Shown here piece by piece: positions 49,108-59,018 of a DNA stretch of 64,000 nt. Where the stretch lies: NCBI RefSeq assembly GCF_900217815.1, contig NZ_OBMT01000001.1, forward strand, positions 248,001 to 312,000, read 5' to 3'. Within the stretch, counting starts at the first letter, position 1; each line of letters begins with the position of its first letter. A model generated the notes under the pieces. The model was not told the DNA's origin and did not search any database. It was given only the letters and a program-made list of their open reading frames with translations. The position numbers and the translations under genes are program-made. Source of the stretch: Rhodobacter maris (GTDB taxonomy: Bacteria > Pseudomonadota > Alphaproteobacteria > Rhodobacterales > Rhodobacteraceae).

Positions 49108-49986
49108 ATGGCGTTCATGCTGCCCCCCGACACGCTGCCCGTCACCTCGGCGATCCGCGCGCTCGCCCAGACCGAACTGACCGCCGCGCTGCATCTTGCG
49201 CGCGCACCCGCAGCCGATCTCTCGCCACTCCACGCCCTGCGCAAGCGGATCAAGAAAACCCGCGGCCTGCTGCGGCTCGTGGCCCCAGTATTTCCGGATT
49301 TCGACTCTGAAAACATAGCCTTGCGTGAGGCGGCTCTGGGTATTTCGGGGCTACGCGATGCCGAGGTGCTGCATGTGACACTGGCGCGGCTCACCGGCGA
49401 AAATGCGGCAGGCGATGCCGCGCGCACCCTGGCCGCCGCGCTTCCGCCGCCGGTTGTGCAGCCCGATCCGCAGGCGCTCGCGGAGTTCGCGGCCAAGATC
49501 GAAGCGGTGCTCGCACGGCTCCCGCAGTGGCGGTTCGAGGCCGAGGGCTGGGAGGCGCTCGCCCCCGGCCTCACCCGGACGCTGCATCAGGCGCAGCGCC
49601 GGATGAAGACCGCGGCGAAGAAGCCGAGCCCCGAACATCTGCACGCCTGGCGCTCGCGGGTGAAGCATCACTGGTACCATGCGCGGCTGCTCACGCCGAT
49701 CTGGCCCGAGGTGATGGGCGCCCATGTCAGCACCGCCGATGCCCTGGGCGAAATGCTCGGTGATCACCACGACCTGTGCGTACTTCAGGCAACGCTCCCC
49801 GGCCCGCTTTCGCCGGAGGCGGCGCAGGCGCTCGGCGCGGCGATCGCCACGCGCAAGGCCACGCTCGAAGCGCGCGCCTTCGCGCAGGGCGCGCGCCTTT
49901 TGGCCGAGCCGCCCGAGGCGCTCGCGACGCGCTGGGGCAAATGGTATGCGCTCTGGCGCGAAGACTGCCTGAAGGGTGGGCTTTGA
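49108..49986 (+). CDS. CHAD-domain protein
   Basis: 292 residues from ATG 49108, with AAGGAAGAG upstream. The conserved histidine-containing helices are visible: LHALRKRIKKTRGLLRL near residue 50 and HAWRSRVKHHWYHARLL, then LGEMLGDHHDLCVL. CHAD proteins bind inorganic polyphosphate, often at polyphosphate granules. No CYTH/triphosphatase domain is fused here. Its stop abuts the convergent lysK stop with no gap. Confidence 0.93.
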   Translation: MAFMLPPDTLPVTSAIRALAQTELTAALHLARAPAADLSPLHALRKRIKKTRGLLRLVAPVFPDFDSENIALREAALGISGLRDAEVLHVTLARLTGENAAGDAARTLAAALPPPVVQPDPQALAEFAAKIEAVLARLPQWRFEAEGWEALAPGLTRTLHQAQRRMKTAAKKPSPEHLHAWRSRVKHHWYHARLLTPIWPEVMGAHVSTADALGEMLGDHHDLCVLQATLPGPLSPEAAQALGAAIATRKATLEARAFAQGARLLAEPPEALATRWGKWYALWREDCLKGGL

Positions 49987-51591
49987 TCAGCCCTTCACAA
50001 GTTCGCCCGCCAGCGCGCGTTTCATCAGCGCGATGGTCTCGGCAAGCCCGTAAAGCGCGATGAAGCCACCAAACCGCGGCCCCTGGGATTGGCCAAGGAG
50101 CACCTCGTAAAGCGCGGTGAACCAGCTGCGCAGGGGCTCGAACCCGTGCTCATTGCCCACGGCAAAGACAATGGTTTGCAGCCCCTCGGAGGGATCTTCG
50201 AACTGCTCGTGCAGATCGGTCGCGGGCAGCGCCTCGAGTCGGGCGAGCAGGTCTTCCATTGCCGCGCGTTCCTGATCAGAGGGCAGCCGGAAGGTCAGCC
50301 CCGGCGCCACGAAATCCTGGAAATAGCGCACAGCGAAGCCCGCCGCGGCGTCGAGATCGGGATGAGTTTCGGGGCTCGCCTCGGGCGCATAGCGCTTGAT
50401 GAAGCCCCAGAGCCCGGCCTTGTCGGTGGCGCCGGCCACCGAGGCGAGATTGAGCAGCATCGCGAAGGGCACCACCATGTTCGAGACCGGGGGTTTGCCG
50501 CCATGGATATGCCAAACCGGGTTGTCGATCTGTTTTTCCACCGGTTGATCGGGGAAGGCACGCAATTGCTGGTGGTATTCATCCACCGCCTTCGGAATCA
50601 CGTCCCACCACAACCGCTTCGCCGTTTTCGGCTTTTGATACATGAAGTATCCGAGGCTCTCGGTGGCAGCATAGGTCAGCCACTCGTCGATGGTGAGGCC
50701 GTTGCCCTTCGATTTGGAGATCTTCTGGCCCTGATCGTCGAGGAAAAGCTCGTAGGTGAAATGCTCGGGCGCCCGCCCGCCCAGCACCCGGCAGATGCCA
50801 TCGTAAATCGGCGTATTCGTCGAGTGATCCTTGCCATACATCTCGAAATCGACATCGAGCGCGGCCCAGCGCATGCCAAAGTCGGGCTTCCATTGCAGCT
50901 TCACCTTGCCGCCGGTGACCGGCAGCGTCCATTCGCGCCCGTCCTCGTCGTCAAAGGTGATCTCGCCGTTTTTCGCGTCGACATTCTTCATCGGCACATA
51001 AAGCACACGCCCCGTTTCGGGGTGGATCGGCAGGAAGCAGGAATAGGTCTGCTGGCGCTCCTCGCGGAGCGACTTCAGCATGATTGCCATGATCTGCTCG
51101 TAGCGTTCGGCGCAGAGCATCAGCATGTCGTCGAACTTGCCGGATGTGTAGTATTCGGTGGCAGACGCGAATTCATACTCGAACCCGAAAGTGTCGAGGA
51201 AGCGGCGCAGCATGGCGTTGTTGTGATCGCCAAAGCTCGGGAATTCGCCAAACGGGTCCGGCACAGCGGTCAGCGGCTTCTGGATATTGGCCTTCAAAAG
51301 ATCCTGCTGGGGCACGTTTTCGGGCACCTTGCGCATCCCGTCCATATCGTCGGAGAAACACAGAAGCTTCGTCGGAATGTCCGAGATGATCTCGAAGGCG
51401 CGGCGGATCATCGTGGTGCGCTGCACCTCGCCGAAGGTGCCGATATGCGGCAGGCCCGAGGGACCGTAGCCTGTCTCGAAGAGCACATAGCCCTTCTTCG
51501 GCGGCTCCTTTTCATAGCGTTTGAGCACCCGGCGCGCTTCCTCAAAAGGCCAGGCTTTGGAGTTCATCGCAGCGTCGCGCAGGGTGGTCAT
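49987..51591 (-). CDS. lysK: Lysyl-tRNA synthetase, class I
   Basis: 534 residues, start ATG 51591 (GAGGACCAATC upstream). It is the class I enzyme, unlike the class II LysS of most bacteria: HIGH-type [11 protein letters not shown] and KMSKS-type KISKSKGNG are both present. Class I LysRS is common in archaea and in alphaproteobacteria such as Rhodobacteraceae. It charges tRNA-Lys. Confidence 0.96.
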   Translation of the reverse strand: MTTLRDAAMNSKAWPFEEARRVLKRYEKEPPKKGYVLFETGYGPSGLPHIGTFGEVQRTTMIRRAFEIISDIPTKLLCFSDDMDGMRKVPENVPQQDLLKANIQKPLTAVPDPFGEFPSFGDHNNAMLRRFLDTFGFEYEFASATEYYTSGKFDDMLMLCAERYEQIMAIMLKSLREERQQTYSCFLPIHPETGRVLYVPMKNVDAKNGEITFDDEDGREWTLPVTGGKVKLQWKPDFGMRWAALDVDFEMYGKDHSTNTPIYDGICRVLGGRAPEHFTYELFLDDQGQKISKSKGNGLTIDEWLTYAATESLGYFMYQKPKTAKRLWWDVIPKAVDEYHQQLRAFPDQPVEKQIDNPVWHIHGGKPPVSNMVVPFAMLLNLASVAGATDKAGLWGFIKRYAPEASPETHPDLDAAAGFAVRYFQDFVAPGLTFRLPSDQERAAMEDLLARLEALPATDLHEQFEDPSEGLQTIVFAVGNEHGFEPLRSWFTALYEVLLGQSQGPRFGGFIALYGLAETIALMKRALAGELVKG

Positions 51592-51693
51592 GATTGGTCC
51601 TCATCCGGGCGCCCCATGCGCCCCGCGCCTGACCTATTGAACGGGCGCGCCAAGGTCAATAATTCTTGGTGGCACAGTAAAAGGAACCCAACC

Positions 51694-52116
51694 GTGTCCG
51701 ACACCCTTCCCTCGCTTTCGCCGCAAGATGCGCTCGTCGCCGTGATGGTGGCGGTTTCGGCCTCAGACGAGACGATCCGCACCTCGGAACTGGTCGCGAT
51801 CGAGCGCATGGTCAACCACATGCCGATTTTCGCCAGCTACGACATCGACCGCATCGCGGTGGTGGCGCAGACGGTCTATGCTTTGTTCGAGGAGGAAGAG
51901 GGGCTTGAAGCGCTTTTCGGCCTCGTGCGCGAGGCGCTGCCCGCGAAATATTTTGAAACCGCCTATGCGCTCGCCTGCGATGTGGCGGCAGCAGACGGGA
52001 TCCTGCATCAACCGGAATTGCGGATGCTCGAGGAAGTGCGCTCTGAACTGGCGATCGACCGGCTGCATGCCGTGGCGATCGAATGGGGCGCGCGGGTGCG
52101 CCATGTGACCCTCTGA
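51694..52116 (+). CDS. TerB-family protein
   Basis: 140 residues from a GTG at 51694 with AAAAGGA upstream. All-helical TerB-like fold: LSPQDALVAVMVAVSASDETIRTSELVAIERMV and the acidic AYALACDVAAADGILHQPELRML, which holds the putative metal-binding aspartates. Genuine TerB proteins belong to tellurite and stress (Ter) systems, but single copies of this family in alphaproteobacteria are uncharacterised. It is divergent from lysK. Confidence 0.82.
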   Translation: MSDTLPSLSPQDALVAVMVAVSASDETIRTSELVAIERMVNHMPIFASYDIDRIAVVAQTVYALFEEEEGLEALFGLVREALPAKYFETAYALACDVAAADGILHQPELRMLEEVRSELAIDRLHAVAIEWGARVRHVTL

Positions 52117-52125
52117 TTATGCGGC

Positions 52126-52150
52126 GTCGCCTCGGCAGGGCCGAGGCGAC
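52126..52150. terminator. Hairpin between the TerB-like and chemoreceptor genes
   Basis: A perfect 11-bp stem, GTCGCCTCGGC with GCCGAGGCGAC, around an AGG loop, 9 bases after the TerB-like stop and shared with the convergent chemoreceptor gene, whose stop is at 52193. Confidence 0.75.
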
Positions 52151-52192
52151 GGACCCCGCAGCTCGGCCCCGGACTCAGCCGCGCGGGGTGGC

Positions 52193-54379
52193 TCACGCGG
52201 CGCGGCGCGCGGAAACAAGCTGGAACCGCGCGATCGCCTGCGAAAGCGCCTCGGCCGCCCCCAGCAACCCGCGGCCGGATTGCGCGGTGCGCTCCACCAT
52301 CTCGGCATTCTGCTGCGTCGTCAGATCGAGTCCCTCGGTGGCGGCGGTCACCTCGGCGATGCTCGTCGATTGCTCACGGCTCACCTGCGCCAGCTCAGCG
52401 ACATGAGCGGCGATCGTATCGATCACCGCCACTGCCGCATCTAGCCCGCGATCGGCCGCGCTCACCAGCTTCTCCCCCTCGCCCACATTGCCGCGCGACT
52501 GTGCGATCAACCCGGTGATCTCGCCCGCCGCGGAAGCGGTGCGCTGCGCAAGCTCGCGCACTTCCGAGGCGACAACGGCAAAGCCGCGCCCCGCCTCGCC
52601 CGCCCGCGCCGCCTCCACCCCGGCGTTCAGGGCCAGAAGATTGGTCTGAAACGAGATCTCGTCGATCACATCAATGATCCGGGCGATCGCCTCGGAGGAG
52701 GTGGAGATCCGCCCCATCGCCTCGACCCCGCGTTGAACAGCGGTGCGCGCGGCAAGGATGTCGCGCCGCATCGCCTCGGTGTTCTGTGCCGTGGCGCCCG
52801 CGCGTTCGGCGCCGGTACAGGCAGAATCGGCAAGCTCGGTCATCGCGGCCGCGGTCTCTTCGAGCGTGGCCGCTGCACGCGCCGATTGCGCCGACATCGC
52901 GGCGGCATTGCCATCGAGCGCGGTCGCGGTCGCGAGAATGCCCTCGGTATTGTCGCGGATCGTGGCAACCAGCGCGGCCAGACCGGAAAGGGCCGCGTTG
53001 AAATTGGCCCGCAACCCCTCGTATTGCGGCGGGAAAGCCACACGAATTTCGGCCGTCAGATCCCCGGTGGCCAGCCGGTGCAGCCCGGTTTCGAGCGCCG
53101 CGACCACCGCCTGCTGCGCGGCGATCTGATCTGCGCGCTCCGCCGCCATCGCCTGATCGGCGCGGGCACGGTCCGCCTCGGCGGCGCGTTCGGCCGCAAG
53201 CTCGGCTGCACGCCGCTCCGCCTCGACGCGCTCGACCGCGCGCTCTTTTTCCAGCCGGGCCAGATGTTCGGCCTCGCGCGCTGCGGCCGCTTCCTGTGCC
53301 GCCTCCGCAAGCCGGTCGTTTTCCTCCATATTGGCGCGGAACACCCGCAAGGCATCCTGCATCGCGCCGATTTCGCCGTGCCGGTGGCGCATACCGTCCA
53401 GCGCCGTGCGCCCGCCCTGCGAGAGCGCATGGGTGCGCTCTGCAAGTCGGCGCAGCGGCAGAACGATCATTTGTCGCAGGTAAAACAGCACCACCACGAG
53501 CGCGCCTCCGGCAAGGCCGAGAAGCGCGCTGAAGAGCCGGTTCGTGCGCGCCGCGGTGGTGTCGAGCCGGTCGATCCCGCCCTTCACCGTCTCGAGTACG
53601 GCGAGCCCGTTCTCCGAGACCGTGGCAGTGATCTTCTGCGTCGTCTGCAGCGCCTCGGCCGAGAGCGCCTCGCCCGCCTGCGCCGTTTCAAGCTCGCGCA
53701 GCCGGAGCGCCACCAACCCGGTTTCGGGCTCTGCCAGCGCCAGAAGCCGCGCCTGCCCGTCCGCATTGCGCTGCGGCACCGAGGCGGCCACCCGTTTCGC
53801 GGCCTCGGCAAACTTGCGTTGCCGCGGCCCGAACGCGGTGGGGTCGGTCTCTGTCAGGATGCGGATGATCTCCGAGCGCAGCCGGATCACATCTTTAGGC
53901 TCGTAAGTGTTGAAGCCGGTCACTACCGTGGCGAGCACCTTGTCGACATCCGTGAGTGCGGCTTGCAGATCTGCCTTCGCCTGCATCTGTGCGCCGAGCG
54001 TCTGTGCCAATGCATCAAGCTCGCCGTGCAGCGCCGCAAAAAGTGCGCCCATCTGCCCCCCGTCACCCTGCCCGTTATCCGCGGCGAAGCGGTCGATCCG
54101 CGCGGCAAGCGCGGCCTGCGCCTGACGGAGCGCCGCCGGGTTCTCCGACTGCAAAAGCCGCGCAAAGCCCAGCGGCAGCTCGGAAATCTGCGCCACTATC
54201 GCAGAGCTGCGCCGCAACTCGGGCACCTGAACCTCCGCCAATACGGCGCTCTGGTGCTTGAGCCCGGCAAAGCCGTCATGCGAAGTCCAGCCAAGCACGG
54301 ACAGCAGCACCGCGAAAAGCGCGGCGCAGAGCCCGACCTGAACCCCGATCTTGCCGAAGAAATGTTGCACAGCCGACAT
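52193..54379 (-). CDS. Methyl-accepting chemotaxis protein
   Basis: 728 residues. Membrane helices about 11-31 and 283-304 flank a 250-residue helical periplasmic sensor, probably a helical bimodular type. HAMP 1 (about 305-357) is followed by an unusually long Ala/Glu/Arg-rich coiled coil (about 357-425), a second HAMP-like segment (425-475) and the signalling hairpin with tip [21 protein letters not shown] near residue 580. No C-terminal CheR-tether motif is seen (the end is SARRAA). Divergent from the radical SAM cassette. Ligand unknown. Confidence 0.93.
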   Translation of the reverse strand: MSAVQHFFGKIGVQVGLCAALFAVLLSVLGWTSHDGFAGLKHQSAVLAEVQVPELRRSSAIVAQISELPLGFARLLQSENPAALRQAQAALAARIDRFAADNGQGDGGQMGALFAALHGELDALAQTLGAQMQAKADLQAALTDVDKVLATVVTGFNTYEPKDVIRLRSEIIRILTETDPTAFGPRQRKFAEAAKRVAASVPQRNADGQARLLALAEPETGLVALRLRELETAQAGEALSAEALQTTQKITATVSENGLAVLETVKGGIDRLDTTAARTNRLFSALLGLAGGALVVVLFYLRQMIVLPLRRLAERTHALSQGGRTALDGMRHRHGEIGAMQDALRVFRANMEENDRLAEAAQEAAAAREAEHLARLEKERAVERVEAERRAAELAAERAAEADRARADQAMAAERADQIAAQQAVVAALETGLHRLATGDLTAEIRVAFPPQYEGLRANFNAALSGLAALVATIRDNTEGILATATALDGNAAAMSAQSARAAATLEETAAAMTELADSACTGAERAGATAQNTEAMRRDILAARTAVQRGVEAMGRISTSSEAIARIIDVIDEISFQTNLLALNAGVEAARAGEAGRGFAVVASEVRELAQRTASAAGEITGLIAQSRGNVGEGEKLVSAADRGLDAAVAVIDTIAAHVAELAQVSREQSTSIAEVTAATEGLDLTTQQNAEMVERTAQSGRGLLGAAEALSQAIARFQLVSARRAA

Positions 54380-54543
54380 GGCAATCCTTGCACGGTTGAA
54401 GACAAAGAAGGGAAAGTGTCGCTCGCGCGCAGGGTGACGGCGAGCCGTAAACCAAGATTGAACGGGATAAGGATGTCATGAAAACTTCATCTTCCAGTTA
54501 CCTGGCGCGAAGTGCAGGATCACGCTTGCCTCGGGGGTGATCA

Positions 54544-54558
54544 GAACATAATGTGAAC
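54544..54558. promoter_or_regulatory. SOS box (GAAC-N7-GAAC) at the start of the radical SAM/DUF4130 cassette
   Basis: GAAC at 54544-54547 and GAAC at 54555-54558 are separated by exactly 7 bases. This is the complement of GTTC-N7-GTTC, the LexA site of alphaproteobacteria. It lies 2 bases before the ATG of the radical SAM gene, so LexA would cover the start of transcription. No Shine-Dalgarno sequence fits in the gap, which suggests a leaderless transcript. Confidence 0.7.
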
Positions 54559-54560
54559 AT

Positions 54561-55790
54561 ATGGCCCCGCGAACACTCTCCGAAAAGCTTGCTTTGCTCG
54601 CCGATGCGGCGAAATACGATGCGTCCTGCGCCTCGTCGGGGGGCGAGCGGCGGCAGTCGCGCGATGGCTCGGGGCTCGGCTCTTCCGGTGGCGCCGGGAT
54701 CTGCCACGCCTGGGCCCCCGATGGGCGCTGTATATCGCTTCTCAAGATCCTGCTGACGAACTTCTGCATTTACGACTGCGCCTATTGCATCAATCGCGCC
54801 TCAAGCGGGGTGGCCCGCGCGCGGTTCACGGTTGATGAGGTCGTCACGCTGACGGTCGAGTTTTACCGCCGCAACTATATCGAGGGGCTCTTTCTCTCCT
54901 CGGGCATCCTGCGTTCGCCTGACGAGACGATGGCCGAAATGGTGCGGGTGGCGCGCACCTTGCGCGAGCGCGAGCATTTCCGCGGCTATATCCATCTCAA
55001 GACCATCCCCGATGCCGCTCCCGAACTGATTGCCGCGGCGGGCAAATGGGCCGACCGGCTCTCGATCAATGTCGAGCTGCCGACCGAGACGGCGCTCACC
55101 CGGCTCGCGCCTGAAAAGTCGTTGCGAACGATCCATGGCGCGATGGCCGAGGTGAAGGCGCGCGGCGAGGCGGCGAAAGACTGCACCGCCCGCGGCACCC
55201 GTGCGCCGCGCTTTGCGCCTGCCGGGCAATCGACACAGATGATCATCGGCGCCGATCCCGCGACCGATGGCCAGATCCTGCGCCGTTCGGCCCGGCTTTA
55301 TGGCGATTTCGCGTTGCGCCGGGTCTATTATTCCGCTTTCTCGCCGATCCCCGATGCCGCCCGCACACTGCCGCTCATCCGCCCGCCGCTGATGCGCGAG
55401 CACAGGCTTTACCAGGCCGATTGGCTGATGCGGAATTACGGCTTTGCGGCCGACGAAATCACGCCCGAAACGGCGATGCTCGACCTCGAAATCGACCCGA
55501 AGCTGGCCTGGGCTTTGGCCCATCGCGCGCTCTTTCCGCTCGATCTGAACCGGGCGCCACGCGAATTGCTCTTGCGCGTGCCCGGGCTTGGCCCGCGCAG
55601 CGTGGCGCGGATTTTGGCCGCGCGTCGCTACCGGAGCCTGCGCTACGAGGATCTCAAGGCGATCGGTTGCGTGATCGGCAAGGCCGAACCGTTCATCAGC
55701 CTGCCGGGCTGGTCCCCCCGCGCCTTGCCCGATGCCGAGAACCTGCGGGCGCGCTTTGCGCCACCGCCGGAACAGTTGAGCCTGTTCTGA
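54561..55790 (+). CDS. Putative DNA modification/repair radical SAM protein with helix-hairpin-helix domain
   Basis: 409 residues. The 4Fe-4S motif CIYDCAYC lies at 69-76 in LLTNFCIYDCAYCINRASS, preceded by two further cysteines (ICHAWAPDGRC). The C-terminal third has a helix-hairpin-helix, PRELLLRVPGLGPRSVARILAARR (about 332-355), a DNA-binding element. This is the TIGR03916-type family that occurs paired with a DUF4130 protein, as here (overlap TGATG). Function is not experimentally known to me; the HhH and the partner suggest DNA lesion repair or base modification. A SOS box abuts the start codon. Confidence 0.88.
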   Translation: MAPRTLSEKLALLADAAKYDASCASSGGERRQSRDGSGLGSSGGAGICHAWAPDGRCISLLKILLTNFCIYDCAYCINRASSGVARARFTVDEVVTLTVEFYRRNYIEGLFLSSGILRSPDETMAEMVRVARTLREREHFRGYIHLKTIPDAAPELIAAAGKWADRLSINVELPTETALTRLAPEKSLRTIHGAMAEVKARGEAAKDCTARGTRAPRFAPAGQSTQMIIGADPATDGQILRRSARLYGDFALRRVYYSAFSPIPDAARTLPLIRPPLMREHRLYQADWLMRNYGFAADEITPETAMLDLEIDPKLAWALAHRALFPLDLNRAPRELLLRVPGLGPRSVARILAARRYRSLRYEDLKAIGCVIGKAEPFISLPGWSPRALPDAENLRARFAPPPEQLSLF

Positions 55791-56626
55791 TGCAGGTGGT
55801 TTTGCCTCGCATCGGCACTGTGGCCGCTTGGCGAGCAGAGGCACGTCGGCTGGCTGCCGCAGGCGTTTTGCCCGAGACGGTGCTCTGGTCGGTGGGCGAG
55901 GCCGCACCCGATCTCTTTGCAGCGAGCCCTGCCCCGCGCGCCGCCTCGGTCGCGTTCCGGCTGCCCCGGGTAGCGGTGGAGAGCATCGAGACCGCACTGA
56001 TGCATGCCGACCCGGAGCGTTTCGCACGCGCTTATGTGCTGGTTCTGCGACTGGCGCGGCAGGAGGCCATCTGGGGCGACCGATCCGACCCGGCCCTGCA
56101 CCGCCTTCTGGAACAGGAGAAGGCCGTCCGACGTGACATTCATCAGATGCATGGCTTTGTGCGGTTTCGCGAGGTGACCCCGCCGGGGGCGAACCGGCGC
56201 GCCTTCGCCGCGTGGTTCGAGCCCGCGCATCACATCCTTGAGGCCGCAGCCCCCTTCTTTGCGCGCCGCTTTGGCGACATGGATTGGCTGATCGCCACGC
56301 CCACGCTTACCGCGCGTTTCGAGGCGGGAGAACTCGAAATCCTTGAAACCGCAAACCGCGCCACACCGCCCGTGGATGCGACAGAGGATCTGTGGCGGGT
56401 CTATTTTGCCAATATTTTCAACCCGGCGCGGCTGATGGTGAACGCGATGACATCGCATATGCCGCGCAAGACATGGAAGAACCTGCCCGAAGCCGCGTTG
56501 ATCCCGGATCTCATCCGCACCGCCCCCGAGCGCGTGGCGGCGATGCGGGCCGCCGAAGCGGCCGCTCCGGGGCCAAAGCTGCAACGTCGCCTTCGGGCAA
56601 TTTCGGCGCAGCGGGAGGGCCGTTAG
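55790..56626 (+). CDS. DUF4130 (TIGR03915-type) probable DNA-metabolism protein
   Basis: 278 residues from an ATG that overlaps the radical SAM stop. Family blocks: RREIHQMHGFVRFRE-type segment (RRDIHQMHGFVRFREV), EPAHHILEAAAPFFARRFGDMDW, and the C-terminal YFANIFNPARLMVNAMTSHMPRKTWKNLPEA. In many bacteria this domain is fused to a uracil-DNA-glycosylase-family domain; here it stands alone. It is always next to the radical SAM partner, so the two probably act in one DNA process. Its end overlaps the convergent mntR gene by 4 bases. Confidence 0.85.
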   Translation: MQVVLPRIGTVAAWRAEARRLAAAGVLPETVLWSVGEAAPDLFAASPAPRAASVAFRLPRVAVESIETALMHADPERFARAYVLVLRLARQEAIWGDRSDPALHRLLEQEKAVRRDIHQMHGFVRFREVTPPGANRRAFAAWFEPAHHILEAAAPFFARRFGDMDWLIATPTLTARFEAGELEILETANRATPPVDATEDLWRVYFANIFNPARLMVNAMTSHMPRKTWKNLPEAALIPDLIRTAPERVAAMRAAEAAAPGPKLQRRLRAISAQREGR

Positions 56627-57060
56627 CGGCGCGCCAGAAACGCTTCGAACGCGCGCAGGGTCACGTCCGACACATGATGCTCGAGCCCCTCGGCGTCGAT
56701 CTCGGCTGTGTCCTGCGGCACGCCGACGGCGACCAAGAGATCGACCACGACCCGGTGGCGCATTCGCACGCGCGCGGCGAGCGCCGTGCCCGCCTCGGTC
56801 AGGAACACGCCGCGATAGGGTCGCGAAACGGCGAGCCCCTCGCGCTTGAGCCGCGCCACGGCTTTGGTTGCGGTCGGATGCGTCACCCCCATGCGCGCGG
56901 CAATATCGGTAATCCGCGCCTCACCCATCTCCTGCGCGAGGTCATCGATCATCTCGGCATAATCCTCCAGCACCGCCACGCTCTGCGCCGCGCGTGCCTG
57001 GCAGAACCGCTCCGCAGTCGGTCCGTCATTCGGCCCCTCGAGCGGGGTGTCCTCAGTCAT
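56623..57060 (-). CDS. mntR: Manganese-responsive transcriptional regulator MntR (DtxR family)
   Basis: 145 residues from ATG 57060 with GGAGG upstream. Winged-helix DNA-binding domain (ITDIAARMGVTHPTATKAVARLKREG) and the metal-binding dimerisation domain (ALAARVRMRHRVVVDLLVAVG, AEIDAEGLEHHVSD; ligands in ..MxHR, E..HH). Divergent from mntH, with a matching operator between. It represses Mn uptake when Mn is sufficient. Confidence 0.93.
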   Translation of the reverse strand: MTEDTPLEGPNDGPTAERFCQARAAQSVAVLEDYAEMIDDLAQEMGEARITDIAARMGVTHPTATKAVARLKREGLAVSRPYRGVFLTEAGTALAARVRMRHRVVVDLLVAVGVPQDTAEIDAEGLEHHVSDVTLRAFEAFLARR

Positions 57061-57144
57061 CTTGCGTCCTCCGGTGGCCTTTCTACAACTTTGCCGATGT
57101 TTTGCAAACTGTTCACAAAGATGCGTTTCGATGCCGTTTGACAG

Positions 57145-57166
57145 AAATGTAGCCAAGGCTATAAAT
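57145..57166. promoter_or_regulatory. MntR box upstream of mntH
   Basis: The palindrome TAGCCAAGGCTA (57150-57161) with AT-rich flanks matches the E. coli MntR site, whose core reads ATAGCAAAGGCTAT. It lies 27 bases before the mntH start, so it would overlap the mntH promoter. Confidence 0.8.
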
Positions 57167-57192
57167 CTGGGGCAGACACGAAGGGAACCGGC

Positions 57193-58488
57193 ATGAACGA
57201 CGATCGCACAATGAGCGGACGCACCCGCGCCACGATGGCGGCGGTGATCGGCGGCGAACGTCGGGGGCCGCTCGCCTTCCTGGCTTTCGTTGGTCCGGCG
57301 GTGATCGCCTCGGTCGCTTACATGGACCCGGGGAACTACGCGACGAACATCCAGGCGGGCGCGGGTTATGGCTACACGCTGCTCTGGGTCGTGCTTGTCG
57401 CCAACATGATCGCGATGCTGTTTCAGGCGCTTTCCGCCCGCCTCGGCATTGTCACCGGCCGCAACCTTGCCGAACTCAGCCGCGACCATCTGCCCTTCCC
57501 GGTCGTGCTGGCGATGTGGTTTGTCAGCGAGATCGCCGCGATGGCAACGGATCTGGCCGAATTTCTCGGCGGCGCGATCGGGCTTTCGCTGCTGCTTGGC
57601 ATTCCGCTCGTCTGGGGCATGGCGATCACCGCGGTGATCACCTATGCGATCCTGATGATGGAGCGTGGGGGCTTTCGGCCAATGGAGATCGTGATCGGTG
57701 CGCTCGTCGGGCTGATCGGGCTGTGCTACATGGCAGAGATCTTGATTGCCCCGATCGACTGGGAAGCTGCCGGGATCGGCCTTGTGAGCCCCGACCTCCC
57801 CGATGCACAGGCGCTCACGATTGCAGTGGGGATCATCGGGGCGACCGTGATGCCGCATGCGATTTTCCTCCATTCCGGCCTGACGCAAAACCGCGCCGTG
57901 CTCCATAACGACGAGGAACGCCGCCGGGTAGTGAAGATCTCCAACACCGAGGTCGTCGTGGCGCTCGCTGTGGCGGGCATGATCAATATGGCCATGGTGA
58001 TGATGGCCGCCTCTGCCTTCCACAACGGCCATGCCGAGGTGGCCGAGATCGAGACCGCCTATCACACGCTCACCCCCCTTCTGGGCGCGGCTGCCGCGGG
58101 GGCCTTCCTTGTCTCGCTGATCGCCTCGGGGATCTCGTCTTCAGTCGTTGGCACGATGGCGGGGCAGTTGATCATGCAGGGGTTCCTGCGCTTCACCATC
58201 CCGCTCTGGATACGCCGCGCGGTGACGATGGTGCCCGCCTTCGCGGTGGTGCTCGCAGGCGTCAATGCCACGCAGGCGCTGGTGATGAGCCAGGTGGTGC
58301 TGTCCATCGCGCTGCCGGTGCCGATGCTGGCACTTCTGTGGCTCATTCGCAAACCCGAGGTGATGGGCAGTTTCGTGCCCCGACAGGCGACGCTTGCGGT
58401 GGCCGGGATCGGCGCGGCGCTGGTGCTCAGCCTCAATTTCGTGCTGCTGGCGAGCGCTTTTGGCTTTGCGCTCCCTTTCCTCGGCTGA
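57193..58488 (+). CDS. mntH: Nramp-family manganese/divalent metal transporter
   Basis: 431 residues, about 11 membrane helices. The two metal-site segments are present: MDPGN in helix 1 and MPHAIFLHS in helix 6. AAGGGAA upstream. It imports Mn2+ (and other divalent metals) with protons. Controlled by the divergent mntR through the box in the promoter. Confidence 0.96.
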   Translation: MNDDRTMSGRTRATMAAVIGGERRGPLAFLAFVGPAVIASVAYMDPGNYATNIQAGAGYGYTLLWVVLVANMIAMLFQALSARLGIVTGRNLAELSRDHLPFPVVLAMWFVSEIAAMATDLAEFLGGAIGLSLLLGIPLVWGMAITAVITYAILMMERGGFRPMEIVIGALVGLIGLCYMAEILIAPIDWEAAGIGLVSPDLPDAQALTIAVGIIGATVMPHAIFLHSGLTQNRAVLHNDEERRRVVKISNTEVVVALAVAGMINMAMVMMAASAFHNGHAEVAEIETAYHTLTPLLGAAAAGAFLVSLIASGISSSVVGTMAGQLIMQGFLRFTIPLWIRRAVTMVPAFAVVLAGVNATQALVMSQVVLSIALPVPMLALLWLIRKPEVMGSFVPRQATLAVAGIGAALVLSLNFVLLASAFGFALPFLG

Positions 58489-58553
58489 CCCGCGCGCCTC
58501 CCTCTTGCATCGGCGCGCCCCGCTTGCGAGGCTCGCCTCAAACGGAGGGCAGC

Positions 58554-58949
58554 ATGGCCAGAATGATCCACTCGATGATCCGCGTTCTCGACGAGGCGCG
58601 GTCGCTCAGCTTCTATGAAACCGCTTTCGGGCTCACCGTCGCGGACCGGCTCGATTTTCCGACCTTCACGCTGATCTATCTTTCCAATGAAGAGACGAGC
58701 TTCGAGCTGGAGCTCACCGTGAACAAGGACCGCACCGAACCCTATCCGCTCGGTGAGGGTTATGGGCACCTTGCGGTCTCGGTCCCCGATGTGGCCGCAG
58801 AGCATGCGCGGCTGGAAGCCGCGGGCCTCAGCCCACGCAAGATCGTCGATTTCGCGCCTGCGGGCGCGGTGATCGCGCGGTTCTTCTTCATCGCCGACCC
58901 AGACGGTTACCAGATTGAGGTGCTCGAACGCGGCGGGCGCTATCTCTGA
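58554..58949 (+). CDS. VOC-family protein, glyoxalase I-like
   Basis: 131 residues from ATG 58554 with CGGAGGG upstream. One glyoxalase/VOC domain: HSMIRVLDEARSLSFYETAFG, YGHLAVSVPD and FFFIADPDGYQIEVLERG with the terminal metal Glu. These match lactoylglutathione lyases, which detoxify methylglyoxal, so gloA is possible. The next gene on the same strand starts 142 bases away. Confidence 0.85.
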   Translation: MARMIHSMIRVLDEARSLSFYETAFGLTVADRLDFPTFTLIYLSNEETSFELELTVNKDRTEPYPLGEGYGHLAVSVPDVAAEHARLEAAGLSPRKIVDFAPAGAVIARFFFIADPDGYQIEVLERGGRYL

Positions 58950-59018
58950 ACCCGATTGGCGCGGTTCTTGCTGCGCCCTCCGCGGGATGCGACACCTCCC
59001 CCCAATGCGCGGGGAAAT

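Noticed and set aside
51694-52116. Tellurite-resistance operon
   Set aside because: Only a single TerB-like protein is present; no terC, terD or terZ genes are nearby.
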